DNA of 64,000 nt from Symbiodinium kawagutii (Eukaryota > Sar > Dinophyceae > Suessiales > Symbiodiniaceae). Positions 11,602 to 22,382 of the stretch are shown in pieces. The position numbers and the translations under genes are program-made. The notes below the pieces were generated by a model, which did no database searches, was not told where the DNA came from, and saw nothing but the letters and a program-made list of their open reading frames with translations. The stretch is from contig VSDK01018650.1 of NCBI GenBank assembly GCA_009767595.1, forward strand, positions 316,311 through 380,310. The letters are read 5' to 3'. Every line of letters begins with the position of its first letter. Positions within the stretch are counted from its first letter, which is position 1.

Positions 11602-11826
11602 AAGCGAGTGGAAGCGTAGGTGGCCCATGGTGAACCACCCTCCAAACAGCCGAGAGGCCCGCGTGCTGCGTGTTCTGTGAGCCAGGGCTTAGATCGCAAG
11701 ACTGGACTGCCACCATGGCTCTTCAAAATGCTCCTGGGAGTCGAAGCACCCAGGGCTTGTGTCGATTCTGATCTGGCAAGCCGAAGGTCCTCAGAGATCA
11801 GGGCAAGAGCGCTAACCCTGGAATAA
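11602..11826. CDS. Coding-like G/C-rich segment, strand uncertain
   Basis: Both a plus frame (GLPPWLFKMLLGVEAPRACV) and a minus frame (SALALISEDLRLARSESTQA) are open and protein-like. The G/C-rich composition suggests one of them is an exon. Confidence 0.33.
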
Positions 11827-12069
11827 AACATGAAAGAGTGTTCATATTGACATATACAGTATTTGCTTGTTCGGAAAGCTGTTTTTTTCCTCGTCGGTCA
11901 TCACGAAACATCATTGAACCATCCTCAAATCAAAAACGAAAAGTTATAGTCTGGCTGGTGGTTTTAAGCCATCCAAAAATATGTTTGTCATCTGCTGTCA
12001 CCCAACCAACCATCCCAAGCATTGCGGATAGAAAACCTCCATCAGACCCCACCTAACTAGTCATTTAAC

Positions 12070-12428
12070 CATTCTTGTCGGCAATTCTCCCGTGTTATGA
12101 GCCCTTTTTAGCCATTAAAATATCACCAACCAGTAGCTACTCACGTTACGAACAACCGTAACAGTACAACACAACAGAGGCCTTAAAGGCACTGGTGCCA
12201 ACAAAACGTCCAACAGCTACCTCAAAGGGAGATGCTTCCCACAAAGACAGCTGGAACATCAACATACAGTCTGGGAAACCATAGGGTAGACCTGGGTGAC
12301 CTCGATGTGGGTGAATTAATGGCTACTTGCTGGTTGATTGATGGTTAATTGATGGGTGGATTTTCCATTGCCAGTCAAGCATGTACCAAAGGGTACCCCC
12401 GGTTGTGAGAACCGCTTGAATGCCGCAC
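12070..12428. other. Spacer without supported gene
   Basis: No exon supported. It includes a TTTTCCATTGCCAG...TACCAAAGGGTAC motif near 12360-12400 that recurs at about 7540, 28960 and 44850 and may be another dispersed repeat. Confidence 0.4.
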
Positions 12429-12569
12429 CTTTTCTCAGCAGTTGGTCAATCTTTCCCAAACAATGCTTCCTCAATATGGCCTGAACAGTGTAGCATCTAT
12501 GGACCCACCTCAATTTAGCCCGTTTGACTTGGTGGCATGCTAACCTGCCCCAACTCTCTTGCAGCGAAA
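12429..12569 (-). CDS. Probable internal exon, basic
   Basis: 141 nt between a gctgcAG acceptor and a GAAAAG|GTGCGG donor. Contains ESWGRLACHQVKRAKLRWVH and LGKIDQLLRK. The plus strand has stops here. Confidence 0.5.
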
Positions 12570-12846
12570 CTGCAGCATTCATTCAACTGGTTCATTCTGC
12601 TCAGCAAACAATGGAACAATGGAACTGTCTACTGAAGCACTTGTTGGATCTTGCTGGAGTCCATTCCTGTAGACATGGCAATTAGTCACATCATTGCCAT
12701 GCTCAGAGGATACCCGAACAACCCGGGAGCGTCCGCTGAGTCGCTGGAGCAGTGGCTGCACGGATCAGGGACAAATTCATCAAGCTGGGACCATGGCTGA
12801 GGCCCACCGTGGGTGTCCTTGGCAGCCGGGGTGATGCGACATGCAG

Positions 12847-12963
12847 CTGGAGATCAAAAACATCAGCTGGAACGATGCCCAGAAAATGAACAGAATCAAT
12901 TGCAATAATCTGTCTGGCCATCTGTACCTCAACACGGGGACATATGGGGACTACATACAGTAG
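12847..12963 (+). CDS. Terminal exon of an unknown gene
   Basis: Acceptor gacatgcAG, then 38 codons and a TAG stop. Contains LEIKNISWNDAQKMNRIN and YLNTGTYGDYIQ. Third positions are about 70% G/C. A 127-codon minus-strand frame overlaps it but has A/T-rich third positions. An upstream plus segment (about 12670-12790, GYPNNPGASAESLEQWLHGS) may be the preceding exon. The stop lies 47 bp before the next gene's ATG. Confidence 0.52.
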   Translation: MEIKNISWNDAQKMNRINCNNLSGHLYLNTGTYGDYIQ

Positions 12964-13009
12964 ATGGCGATGGAAACAAAATGCAGCAACATATCCCTGA
13001 TCGCCTGGC

Positions 13010-13129
13010 ATGTTCACCAAGAAAATTGCGAATTTGGTCCTGTCCGGCTTCTTCCTCCTCCACGCCTCCGCCACCGACTGGCGCAATCATCACCATCATC
13101 ACCATCATCATCATCATCACCATCATCAC

Positions 13130-13207
<78 letters not shown>

Positions 13208-13335
13208 CATCATCACCATCTTCACCACCATCTCATGACGCTTCTTCCGAGCTGCTCACGGGCCAGGGAAGATTTAGATGCTGATCGGGCCATGATCCTG
13301 GTCGCAAATTCGTGTCCCAAACACTGGGAGCTGTG
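13010..13335 (+). CDS. Start of a secreted-protein gene (two joined exons)
   Basis: ATG at 13010 follows an in-frame stop with no AG between, so it is the start. Exon 1 (13010-13080) encodes a clear signal peptide (MFTKKIANLVLSGFFLLHAS) and ends GACTG|GCGCAA, a GC donor. Exon 2 (13252-13335) starts after ttccgAG and ends CTGTG|GTAAAT. The split codon TG+C restores one frame into CSRAREDLDADRAMILVANS, then CPKHWEL. The intron is almost wholly a CAT microsatellite. Likely later exons of the same gene: 13641-13766 and 13903-14017. Confidence 0.78.
13086..13225. repeat. (CAT/ATC)n microsatellite inside an intron
   Basis: About 140 bp of CAT/CAC triplets directly after the GC donor at 13081. Poly-His, poly-Ile and poly-Ser frames across it are artefacts. 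Confidence 0.9.
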
Positions 13336-13640
13336 GTAAATAACGGTCATTGAAGTTATTGATAACCAAATTGATTGTTATAATGGTACCGTTATATTAA
13401 TAGCTCCTGTGGCACTTAACGTTATTTCAAATGGTTATTAATAATGGCAGTTGGTGGTATTTCAAATTGTTATTATTGATTAAATTGGTGTTAGTTACGT
13501 ATGCTTATTTACCAAATAGGATGGATTTTTACCAGAATGTGAAACTTGCAAAGCTTTGCTGTTAATTATTATTAATGATGTTCGAATGTTTCTGATTCCC
13601 GTGGCTCTCTTCGAGGCTTCTTCTCCCTCAAAGCTCGCAG

Positions 13641-13766
13641 TACACCGAGCTCAGTCTTGCATTTAAAAAATCAGCAAACTCAATCCTCTCTGCAAAAGAA
13701 GTTTTTGCCGATGTAGTCACAATTCCGCCAAAGTTGCTTTTGGTTTGGCACCCAGAACCCAAAGCG
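13641..13766 (+). CDS. Internal exon, unknown protein
   Basis: Exactly 42 codons between an aagctcgcAG acceptor and a AAAGCG|GTATAA donor. Contains YTELSLAFKKSANSILSAKE and PPKLLLVWHPEPKA. Probably belongs to the gene starting at 13010. The phase from 13335 needs another small exon. Confidence 0.72.
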
Positions 13767-13902
13767 GTATAATCAAATGAAAAATAACTACACTGGCAAC
13801 AGTTCCGTACATGCAACCAATGTGCAGGTTGCATAGTTAGTTGCAAAGGATGTATTCGCATCAATGGGGATCCGATTTAAGACTGGACTATGTCATTTCC
13901 AG

Positions 13903-14017
13903 CCCTGCTGGAATTTCCGTGCTGCCCTGGCATGCTCAAAGTGACACACTTATGACATGCCGGGGTTGTCCATCCATGTGCTTTATTCAAAAAGATGGTC
14001 CTATCCTACTCACACTG
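13903..14017 (+). CDS. Internal exon with Cys pairs
   Basis: Acceptor tcatttccAG, donor ACACTG|GTTTGT. Contains PAGISVLPWHAQSDTLM then TCRGCPSMC, consistent with a disulphide-rich secreted protein. Probably part of the 13010 gene. Confidence 0.6.
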
Positions 14018-14248
14018 GTTTGTGGTGCTCAAACTGCTTGGCGGTTTCGAGCCCTCTTAAAAATCACTAATTTGTCAACCAACCAACCATCCCTAAAACA
14101 CTGGGAACAGTAGAACATGTCTAAAACCAGTACAAGATGTTGTAGCTCATGTGTTGCAAAAATCTTTCCGTAAACACTCAGAATATTAGCTATAGTCTAC
14201 CACCAGCTGGAAAAACATGTTGAACACAAATCCTTCTTGTTGGGATGG

Positions 14249-14342
14249 CCGAGGGTTGTCCGACAACGTCCGACAAGATCGGGCCCCGCATTTACTTCGC
14301 ATCTTCGTTCCCCGCAGTTATCATGTCAAGGGAAATAACCTA
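14249..14342 (+). CDS. Candidate terminal exon
   Basis: Plus frame with TSDKIGPRIYFASSFPAVIM ending in TAG. Two other plus frames are partly open. May end the 13010 gene. Confidence 0.35.
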
Positions 14343-14431
14343 GCTAGTGAGACGACGGAACCCCCACAGTTATTCCAACTCTATCGTTGAAAGTTTCCGA
14401 CTGTTTATCCACAGCGATTTTTCCTGACTAG

Positions 14432-14765
14432 TTGCTATGTACTATGTATATCATTTATGTTCCCAAGGATGACCCCCTCTATTCCTCTGAAGTCGTTGCT
14501 TATTCCCCATATGGCTGTGGGTCAGTTCACCCTCTACCCCTGGCTCCCCATCATTACCCATGGCTTTCCCTATTATTGTTGGCGATTCTCCCCTGTTGTT
14601 GGTGGGTTAACTGCTTGACCCATAGACATATCAATGGCTTCTGGTTCTTTCATGTTCTTCCCCACTCGAGCAACTGGAAGCTACAACTGGAACTGTAGCG
14701 ACTTGGCGCCATGGGTACCCCCAACCACCAGGCCTGCCCTGTCAGCTCCGGGGTCCAGCTGTTGA
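14432..14765 (+). CDS. Two exons joined across a family A introner
   Basis: Exon 14432-14516 (acceptor ttcctgactAG) encodes LLCTMYIIYVPKDDPLYSSE and more, ending with one spare base. Removing 14517-14625 (GTGGGT...CCATAG) gives a split Tyr codon, then 14626-14765 reads ISMASGSFMFFPTRATGSYN and on to TGA. The upstream frame ends soon after entering the element, so splicing is needed to give the long product. Function unknown; the C-terminus is Pro/Ser/Thr-rich. Confidence 0.8.
14513..14627 (+). mobile_element. Family A element acting as an intron (introner)
   Basis: 115 bp from GGCTGTGGGTCA to TGACCCATAGAC, flanked by ATAT on both sides (14509-14512, 14628-14631). The inverted repeats contain the 5' splice site (GGCT|GTGGGT) and 3' splice site (CCATAG|AC) of the intron joining 14432-14516 to 14626-14765. 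Confidence 0.85.
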
Positions 14766-15170
14766 GCCAGCGGAGTGCCAAGTTGCTGCTGCTTGTTGAA
14801 CAAGTTGGATTTCTGTTGATGGCCAACAAGCAGCAAACTAGTTGAACAAGTAGCAGTTGCTTTATTTTGATCCATTTCAACTCATTTGTTGGACAAGTTT
14901 GGATGTAAGCTTGTCAATAGTCTCAAGCTAACATCCTTCAACTATGGAGGTGAGCTGCTCGGTGTTATGGAGGTTGAGGTCTAGTAACATGTGAACAGAA
15001 AACCTCTATGAACAGGTGGGTCCGCAGGTCTGTTTTCATGTAACGTCAGGTTACATGATGTAGTACGATGCAATGTAACGTCACGTATCCTACTGATTCC
15101 ATTGACATGCAGGCATGTACTGCCAAGGTGGTGACATTTTGTTGGAGACGCCGACTTCATTGGGCAAGGG

Positions 15171-15491
15171 TCACTTGCATTCATTTGCGGGAGATTTGTT
15201 CCCAACCAATGTAGACGTAGACTTACCATGTCTTGCAATTACGGAGCTTGCTTGAGGAATACGACTTGAAAGATTGTCATTGTTGGATGCTGCCGAAATG
15301 TGAACGCTCCTGAACAGCTGATAGTCATCGAGGGATAGATGAAAGATGTCACAAACAACCGTGGGCAAGATCAACCCATGGGACCCGTGACCTGCCGAAA
15401 CAGGTCCTGGTCTCCAGCTGATTACCCTCTCGTAAACTAACCTGGGAGCGGAATATCCACCATTTATAGCTGGTGGCCCCAGATTTCCCAC
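15171..15491 (-). CDS. Long minus-strand frame, exon uncertain
   Basis: 106 open codons with LILPTVVCDIFHLSLDDYQL. Plus-strand alternatives near 15130-15220 also look coding. Length alone is weak evidence in this DNA. Confidence 0.33.
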   Translation of the reverse strand: MGNLGPPAINGGYSAPRLVYERVISWRPGPVSAGHGSHGLILPTVVCDIFHLSLDDYQLFRSVHISAASNNDNLSSRIPQASSVIARHGKSTSTLVGNKSPANECK

Positions 15492-15538
15492 TATATTGGG
15501 AATGGTGCTTTCTCATTAGCCATGTGAGATTACCGAAG

Positions 15539-15706
15539 GGTCGTTCAACGAATTGGTGGCTTTTACCTATGAGTTTGGCATGGTTGCTCTGGTGTCCAAA
15601 GCTTGCTGCCAGGGAAGCTTTGTTGCTGCCGTTGTGAAAGACTGGATCCATCAGTGGAATGACTACATTTTTCGGATCATTGCACTGATGCCTGCTCTTA
15701 ACCGCT
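15539..15706 (+). CDS. Probable exon, hydrophobic segment
   Basis: Acceptor taccgaAG, possible donor CCGCT|GTGAAC. Contains SFNELVAFTYEFGMVALVSK and VKDWIHQWNDYIFRIIALMP. Suggests a membrane-associated or buried helical protein. Confidence 0.47.
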
Positions 15707-16231
15707 GTGAACTCTTACCTCCATTAGTTGCCATTTATCTCAACCTGTGATACTGTACTCTATTACCCGCGAAAGCAGGCTTGGTGTGAACTTGCTAGTA
15801 GCCATGAACCTGCAAGGCTAGTGAAACAGAAAATGCAAACGCTCTTTCATAACTGGTGTAAGTACGTACTGTATATGCAAATTTCAGGGCTACGATTGGA
15901 TTTGACATATAGCCAACAAACCAATGGCCGTGAACATCTGTGAACAAACAAACCCATGCAAAGGGTTGGATATGTTAGACATTAAAATCCACCATATTTG
16001 ATGGTAAGTCACCAGCTATCGCAAGTACACTGGGCTTGTTTTATGATGTTTATCAACATATGGACCTACGCCATTAAGATCCATTAAGCAATTTCAAGTT
16101 AAGTAGTAAATCAACGGAACTTCAGGGCCCTGGACGAGCTCCCCTTTTTGCTCAGCAGTCTGCTGTGTCCTGAGGGAAAAAATCATCACGCCGCGTGAGC
16201 CGGGTCCGCGTTCGTACGGTCTCTGCTGTGC

Positions 16232-16525
16232 ATGGCCATCTCACGCGTTGTGGCCTTAAAAAAGCTGACAAAACGCGACAGTGATGAAGACGGTTGGTGG
16301 CATGATCCTGGGACAGTCCAGGCAACAAAAGCCAACAAACGGAAAATCATGTCCCTCGCGAGAACCCAACTCTTGGTAGTTTCTCGGAAGGGTCTGGCAG
16401 CCCATGATGAACACGAGCTGGAGGTCGCTTGTTCGTCAGAACACATGCGGCTTCTGATGACGAGTGGGACTCTCTCAATCAATTTTGGTCAATCTGAAAG
16501 CAATGCAACCAACTGGATGATATGA
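16232..16525 (+). CDS. Exon, charged protein of unknown family
   Basis: Plus frame with MAISRVVALKKLTKRDSDED, ANKRKIMSLARTQLLVVSRK and HELEVACSSEHMRLLMTSG. The stop is at 16523-16525. The charge pattern and G/C third positions in the first two thirds favour plus over the overlapping minus frame. Confidence 0.55.
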   Translation: MAISRVVALKKLTKRDSDEDGWWHDPGTVQATKANKRKIMSLARTQLLVVSRKGLAAHDEHELEVACSSEHMRLLMTSGTLSINFGQSESNATNWMI

Positions 16526-17103
16526 TGGTCCATAACCAACTGAAAATAGATATAACGAATTAAAGGATACAAAACCCCAAAAAAAATCCACCAATGATTC
16601 GTCACTGCTGATTTGGCATTGAACTCTCTTACAACCTGTGCTGCGTTTGAAGCGTGTCAACGCTCGTCATTCCAACATTCCAAGCAAGCAAATCCAAATG
16701 TGGGAAGCTACCCGCTATCATTAGCTATGATTCTCAATCAATGATCGATCATACTGACCGAACAATCGCGCAGCACTTGGTTTGCAGCTACTTTGGGAAT
16801 GGTGATGAATTCATATGAATTCCACCCGATTTGGAACATGCATGATTCTGAAAAAAAAAGTACCCCCTTGCACAAAACAGCAACAGCATCGGTTTGGACC
16901 TGACATCCTGCCACTGCATGAAAAGGATATGATCATCGGTTTGGGTGCGCCAAATGTGATACATGTGGGGGTTGTATCTTCCAAGCCTGCCCTGAAATAG
17001 TCAAACGCACATTGACATAGCGCGGTGATCCGCCCGTATTTCCACAAAATGTGAAAATCATAAAACAAAAATCTTTGGCCAGGAGTCACAACCAAGCAAT
17101 TGT

Positions 17104-17321
17104 GCACGTCATTCATGATGGAGATCCAGCAAGCCAAAATCATAGATTGTTCGAATCCCACTGCGCAATTGATTGCAGAAATTCCTGCATCTAAACAAAT
17201 GGCAGAAAATAATTTCGCCTTTCTGCAGCCCAAGGGGGACATCTGGTTTTTGAATGGCCCTCTTCCTGGCCACAAGCGGATGGTTGATTGCTTCCACTTG
17301 GCCTCTGGCAATATCTGGTAG
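17104..17321 (+). CDS. Candidate exon
   Basis: Plus frame reading IIDCSNPTAQLIAEIPASKQ and QPKGDIWFLNGPLPGHKRMV to a TAG. A 166-codon minus-strand frame covers the same bases but looks like its antisense shadow. Confidence 0.35.
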
Positions 17322-17529
17322 CATCAGCCCTTTCTTGGGCCATGGTTGAGCATATTTGAGCTTCTGACTCCGCGACAACCTGAGGTTTTTGATACATGAA
17401 GTATGCTCACATGACCTCAAATACCATGACATACAGCTTAGATCCAGTAGTTCAAAAAGCACCCCCAGCTTTCCTGCTCAATAGCAGGGGTGGTTTATTA
17501 ACAGCTGGATCTAACATGGCAAAGCCAAG

Positions 17530-18692
17530 GGCTTTGCAAAAGGTGATGGAACTCAATGGCTGAACCTGCCCACCTTGCAGACTCTTTGCGGGATATTAGA
17601 GGGGCCCGACTCCTACTTTGTGCCCGCTGGTGTCCAACTTGCGGAAAGTTAGCCAAATCAGCTGAATTCAAATGCAGAATTCCTGCCCTTTTCCTCCCTA
17701 AGGCTTCAGAAATGGCTGGAAATATCAGCATAGCCCAGCCGGTTTGACACCACAAAGGTTTTGCTGTGGATCGGCATGATTGGCTTCGGAGTGCTTCTGT
17801 ACATGGTTGACGACTTTGTGGCTTGCCAAGCAACTAGCGGTTCCTGATTGATTTATGCGCTGTTTAATGGCAAATCATAGGGCATAGTAAGCAACAGTTG
17901 TCTAGGGGACAAACCAACTCTGGCTATCTATAGCCTGTCGCATGTCTTGAAATAGATCATCAAAGTGGTATGGATCCATTCTGCTACTCTGCATCTTGAA
18001 AACCAGCTACATCTAACTACTCACTGGGTGCTTGGATCAGTGGGGGATAAGGAGGCTTTGAGTCACACCTTCGGTTTAAGGCCCTCAAAAGTATCAGTTG
18101 ATATATTCAACATCCATCAGATTCACCGACATTCATCAACATTCATCAGCATTCCATCCGATTCACGTCACTGTGATTCGTGATCTCTAGATGAGCTTCG
18201 CATTGCGAACCCGGATGGGCTGTCGACAGCCCATTGGGATGACACCACCCAGCTGGTCAACCGATTGACTTCTTCCATTGGCTCGGCAATCCACGAAGTA
18301 CGAGCCAGAGATCATGAGAGATTAGCTATGAATCACTGAATTAACTGGTAGGTGCAACAAGATCATCTCATCCATTCTAGTCCGTAAAGCAATCATCCAC
18401 AGATTAACTGTGATGAGTAATTGTGATTGATTAACTCGTTGGCGCTCATAATCTGACCGATTAGCCATCATCCACAGGTATGCCATGGGAGGCTTCAAGA
18501 CAGACCTGGATCTGAACACCCTTACAGGTATGGTTGAAAATGCCAACCAGTTGAAACCACCAACCAGTTGAGGACCTATGCCTTGCCGCAAAACATGGCT
18601 GTAACACGATGCAGCTCCAGGGCCGTGAGCCGATGAGTCTCGGCTGGATGGCGTGTGCCCGTGACATGTACATGGACAAACCGATTGGATGA
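17530..18692 (+). CDS. Multi-exon gene, unknown protein
   Basis: Exons with good edges: 17530-17647 (GFAKGDGTQWLNLPTLQTLC then ILEGPDSYFVPAGV; GAAA|GTTAGC), possibly 17757-17805 (hydrophobic VLLWIGMIGFGVLLYM), 18191-18297 (gatctctAG to CACGAA|GTACGA; ELRIANPDGLSTAHWDDTTQ), 18478-18527 (catccacAG to TTACAG|GTATGG; YAMGGFKTDLDLNTLT). Skipping 40 nt (18528-18567) keeps the frame into VEDLCLAAKHGCNTMQLQGR and on to TGA at 18692. Without that splice the frame stops at PPTS. Some phases between exons are still unresolved. Confidence 0.68.
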
Positions 18693-19466
18693 CACCATGA
18701 TAAGTACTGACAACGCATAAAGTCACCTCAACTTTGCTTACACATGCTCTTCCGCGTGGAACTCCGCACATCAACTACCCCCAAAAGTCACCTCAACTTG
18801 TTTGACCAATGGAACGTCGTATTATTTGGTAAATCTTTATGGTTTTCCAACACGAAGCATTTCCAATCACGGATCATACCCAACCAGCCTTTGCAACATC
18901 AACTAAAACCATGGTAAAACCCAGTGAATTCACATTTGCATCAACCAAAACATGCATCAAGCAAGCTTCGCCCGCAACTGAACGCAAGTTGATGCGACTT
19001 CCCTGTTATCACTTCCGCATGGAATAAAGCTACCAACAAGATGTTGATGCGACTTTCCGCACTGACAGTATATGTCCATGATTGGGATCATATAGATAGA
19101 CATCATGTGACATAGATATGATTGGATAAATCGATTGGATGACAGATCCATCCATATTGACATGATTTGGATGGAAAGAAGGGCTCCGGCTCTTTAGTTG
19201 TGTGACAGGTCCCCCACAGCAGTACTCTCAGAAATCGAATGTATGAAAATCAAATCGCGCCGAGAATAGATCTGTGCAGATCATGGACAGTCGAATTGCC
19301 GTGGAAAAACCTGAAAGCAAGCAACGCAATCATGATAGATCTTGCTCGGTAGGTTTGGGACATAGAGAAAAAAGAAACAGGCTGAACACTAGAATTAACT
19401 CAGGGATGATCTAGCTTAGGGATGATCTAATTTCCAAAAAACAAAACATCAATTCAATACCAAGCC

Positions 19467-19541
19467 ATGATGGCTGTTTCCGTACGTCTTTTCACCACAC
19501 TGACCTTGAGCTGCAGCCATGGCCGCCATTTGCATTCATGT
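19467..19541 (+). CDS. Candidate first exon
   Basis: ATGATGGCTG start, 24 codons (MMAVSVRLFTTLTLSCSHGR...), then a strong donor CAT|GTAAGG. A weakly hydrophobic start. A second frame using the ATG at 19519 is possible. Confidence 0.38.
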
Positions 19542-19891
19542 AAGGAATTGCCAAAAATAGCAAGGAATAGGGAGCACGGAGCACTCCAAAATAGATCAAA
19601 AAGGATGGTTCACGGCTGGCATGCACAAGGAATTGTACGATTTTTGAAAAAAAGTTTTGTGGATTTTGGGGTGCTCAAATCTAAGGTTGGCTGCCCCCGC
19701 TGTCATATGCTGACAACGTTGGGGCGGCCGTTTCGGCATCGGCAAAATGATGGCTGGTCCAGCGTGCTCATCAAGGGGCATGGCATGGACTTAATGACTT
19801 CGACCTTGGCTGGGCAGTGTCAGCAGCCACGATTCACTTTTCAGATATTAGGGCGTTTCCCACGTTATCAGTTTATTACTAAAAAGTTTAT

Positions 19892-19983
19892 TACTGTATA
19901 GAACCGCCCAAAAATGGATGGTTTATTACTATAAGTAGTTTATAATGGATGATTTGGGGGTACCCCTATTTTGAGAAACCACC
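19892..19983. mobile_element. Family B element, diverged left end
   Basis: The right end CCCCTATTTTGAGAAACCACC is intact and followed by AG|ATTGG, which could serve as an acceptor for the next exon. Confidence 0.6.
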
Positions 19984-19985
19984 AG

Positions 19986-20245
19986 ATTGGTTCATGAGGA
20001 TTCCGTCAAAGGATTGGAACAAGATTGCACTGATCCAATATGACTGCTACCGAGTCAACCCCTACAGCAAGCAAACAACATCAAACAAGCACCAGGGACT
20101 TGCACCACTGCAAAACCCTGTGAATTGGAACCGGACAAAGAAACCAAGGGTGAAATCACTTTTAAAGTTTCATGTTTGTAAAAAAACCCATCATACAAAT
20201 ATCCATGCAAAATCTCATCAAATCATGTATTGCTTTGTTCAATAG
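19986..20245 (+). CDS. Probable exon directly after a family B element
   Basis: Reads WFMRIPSKDWNKIALIQYDC then YRVNPYSKQ. The only nearby acceptor, CACCAG, is formed at the edge of the element. The basic tail after about 20110 may be read-through. Confidence 0.45.
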
Positions 20246-21190
20246 TGATAGCTCAAATAGCGCACAGCAGCTGGAAGGAACCAAACCCACAATACTGTAA
20301 GCCGATTATGGGCATTCAGGTTTGATCAAACTGTTCATGAACGCGTGCTTTCACAAGGAATAAAATTTTAACTGTGGTGGCTGAGAAGCAAATCCAATAG
20401 GATAATTGCGCATTTCGAGTGTTTGCTGTACTGAAGATTCTCTCTCTCTCTCTCTCTGGCTCATTGCGCAAAGGATCGCCTATTTCGCCATCTATTTGCT
20501 ATATCGTTCATCATTACCGGAATGAGTCACTCTTAGGCATCGGATTTCCTGCACCAGCCACAGTTTCATATGATTCATCTGCCTACCACCTGGGCCCCAA
20601 ATGGCACTCAACTAAGTGACCAACCCAGGAAACCCGGAAGCAATGGAACTGCAGGAACTACTGCGGTATACTTGTCTCGTCTACTCATAGCTAGGATGGC
20701 TGTATAACCATCCTAGATTTTTTACGGAACCATACACCGCATAATGCCGAAGAATAATTTGTACAGAGCCAAGATCCACAATCCAAATCCTCTATCTGTT
20801 GGGGATCCTTTAATTTGATATTCATCTACCTCAAAAAGCTCTGACATAGCTGCCCTGGAGCAAATAGAATTGCATGGAACCTTTGACGTGTACTGAGATG
20901 CGATCAGCATGTGTACACCCTGCTCCAACTATGAACTCCTATAATTATCAACTTCATTCAAACGTAAATTGCGCGCCTCGTTCCCCATGCTGGCCAAGAC
21001 AAACAAACACCACCAGACACCTAACACCAACCACACATTATATCAATTAATTCTTGCGTGCGTTGACGTCACCGACAACCGCCAATGGCCAACAACAATC
21101 AGCAAAGGTCGTAATTAATCCGCTATCCTTTTGTCAATCGCCGGGAATTCTTTTGCCTCAAATTTCCACCAGAGCCTCCAGTGAGAGTCA
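20246..21190. other. Mostly non-coding stretch
   Basis: Contains a short CT run at 20440-20457 and a few weak open frames (for example ESLLGIGFPAPATVSYDSSA near 20520-20580). Nothing firm. Confidence 0.4.
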
Positions 21191-21198
21191 AGCTGGCA

Positions 21199-22382
21199 TC
21201 AGTTGAAGCCACCACCCCACTTGAAAAAGTCTTCCGTCCAGTCCTCAACCCCAAAAAAATTGATAAAACTGGCTTGGCTTCCCAGTGGCTTCCGACTGGT
21301 TAGCCTCACTCCATCCATCGCTCCCACCATGGGACCGCCCGTTCCCCCTCCGTGCCACGGCACAGCTTCCACTTCCTCAGCAGGTCGTGACCTCCGCTCT
21401 GGGCTGAACTGCTTGAGGTCACGCGCTGTGAGGCGCTCCATGTGCTGCCGGCGCTCTACAATCTGCTGCTCCAGGTATTCCTTGGGGGGGTGAGCCAGGC
21501 TGGCTACCAGTGATGCATGGAAAATGATAGTTTGATGATGGTTGATGATGGTTGAAGATGGATGGTTTAGTGAAAATCCATAATGATTAACTGATTAATG
21601 ATTAATCGTGATTAATAGTAGTAATTTAAGTTAATGATGGATGGTTTAATGAAGGTTCACAATGATTGATAACAGGGGTACCCACATTTTTGTTTAATAT
21701 TAGATCATAATAATTTGATAATGGTTGATACTGGGGTTACCTCCTAAATCATCCAATATTAGCATCATAGCTATACTTATCAGAATAAACCAACCACTTT
21801 TTGAGGTCCCCTATTTCGAGAAACACCCACATGGTGGTAATCACAGTGATGAGGCTGATAAGGCTTACCCAGTCGATACTTGCTTGAATGATCCTTCCGA
21901 TTAGTTACCGACCAGCTGCTAAGTGCGATGCTCGTCCAAGTGGTGGCAATCATAGTGATACGGTTTACCAGGTATTACTAGATAGTGTTGAAAATCAGTA
22001 GTTTACCAGTGATAGTTGATGGTTTGATGTAATTGGAGTAATACATGATAATTTCTCTCTCTATCGCCACCATGGGTAATCATTATGCTGGCGATCTGGA
22101 CTAATATGCTGACCAATAATGCTTGAATCGTGGCTCTTGCAAATCATGATGACTATGATTAATACTGACACTATTGTTTGTAATAATGGAGATGCATAAA
22201 ACATGATGGTCAGCGGGCTTTTGTCATGGTTAAGAATGGCTTGTGATGGAAAGGGCATGGACAAGAAGGGTTCGTGATATTTAAGCGAATGGGTAATGCG
22301 AAGTTACTCTTTGACCAACGCTCACCTGGCGAACGCAGGACAATCACCCGTAGAAATGGATGGCGAAACGCGGCTGGCGTAC
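21199..22382 (-). CDS. Last two exons of a minus-strand gene
   Basis: Terminal exon 21503-21199 (ggtAG acceptor, TGA at 21201-21199) encodes about 100 residues: HPPKEYLEQQIVERRQHMER, a charged helix, a Gly-rich linker, then an aromatic tail NFFGVEDWTEDFFKWGGGFN. The preceding exon 22382-22326 (ttacttAG to GCCAG|GTGAGC, 57 nt) joins in phase via TPAAFRHPFLRVIVLRSP, with a split Ala codon. The 822-bp intron holds a decayed family B element. Not a family I recognise. Confidence 0.85.
21680..21832. mobile_element. Decayed family B element or tandem pair
   Basis: The right end GGTCCCCTATTTCGAGAAACACCC is clear. GGGGTACC-like and GGTTACCTCCTAAATCATCC blocks further left suggest two overlapping copies. 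Confidence 0.5.

Noticed and set aside
12703..13086. A 127-codon minus-strand frame
   Set aside because: Third positions are A/T-rich, while plus-strand pieces with start, stop, signal peptide and fitting splice phases cover the same bases.
14706..14844. A 44-codon plus frame starting at an ATG near 14710
   Set aside because: The frame continued from the upstream exon after removing the family A intron explains the region better and reaches its own stop at 14765.
16811..17311. A 166-codon minus-strand frame rich in hydrophobic residues
   Set aside because: It looks like the antisense of a more natural plus-strand frame. In DNA of this composition about 50 random frames of 100 or more codons are expected by chance in a window this size, so length is weak evidence.
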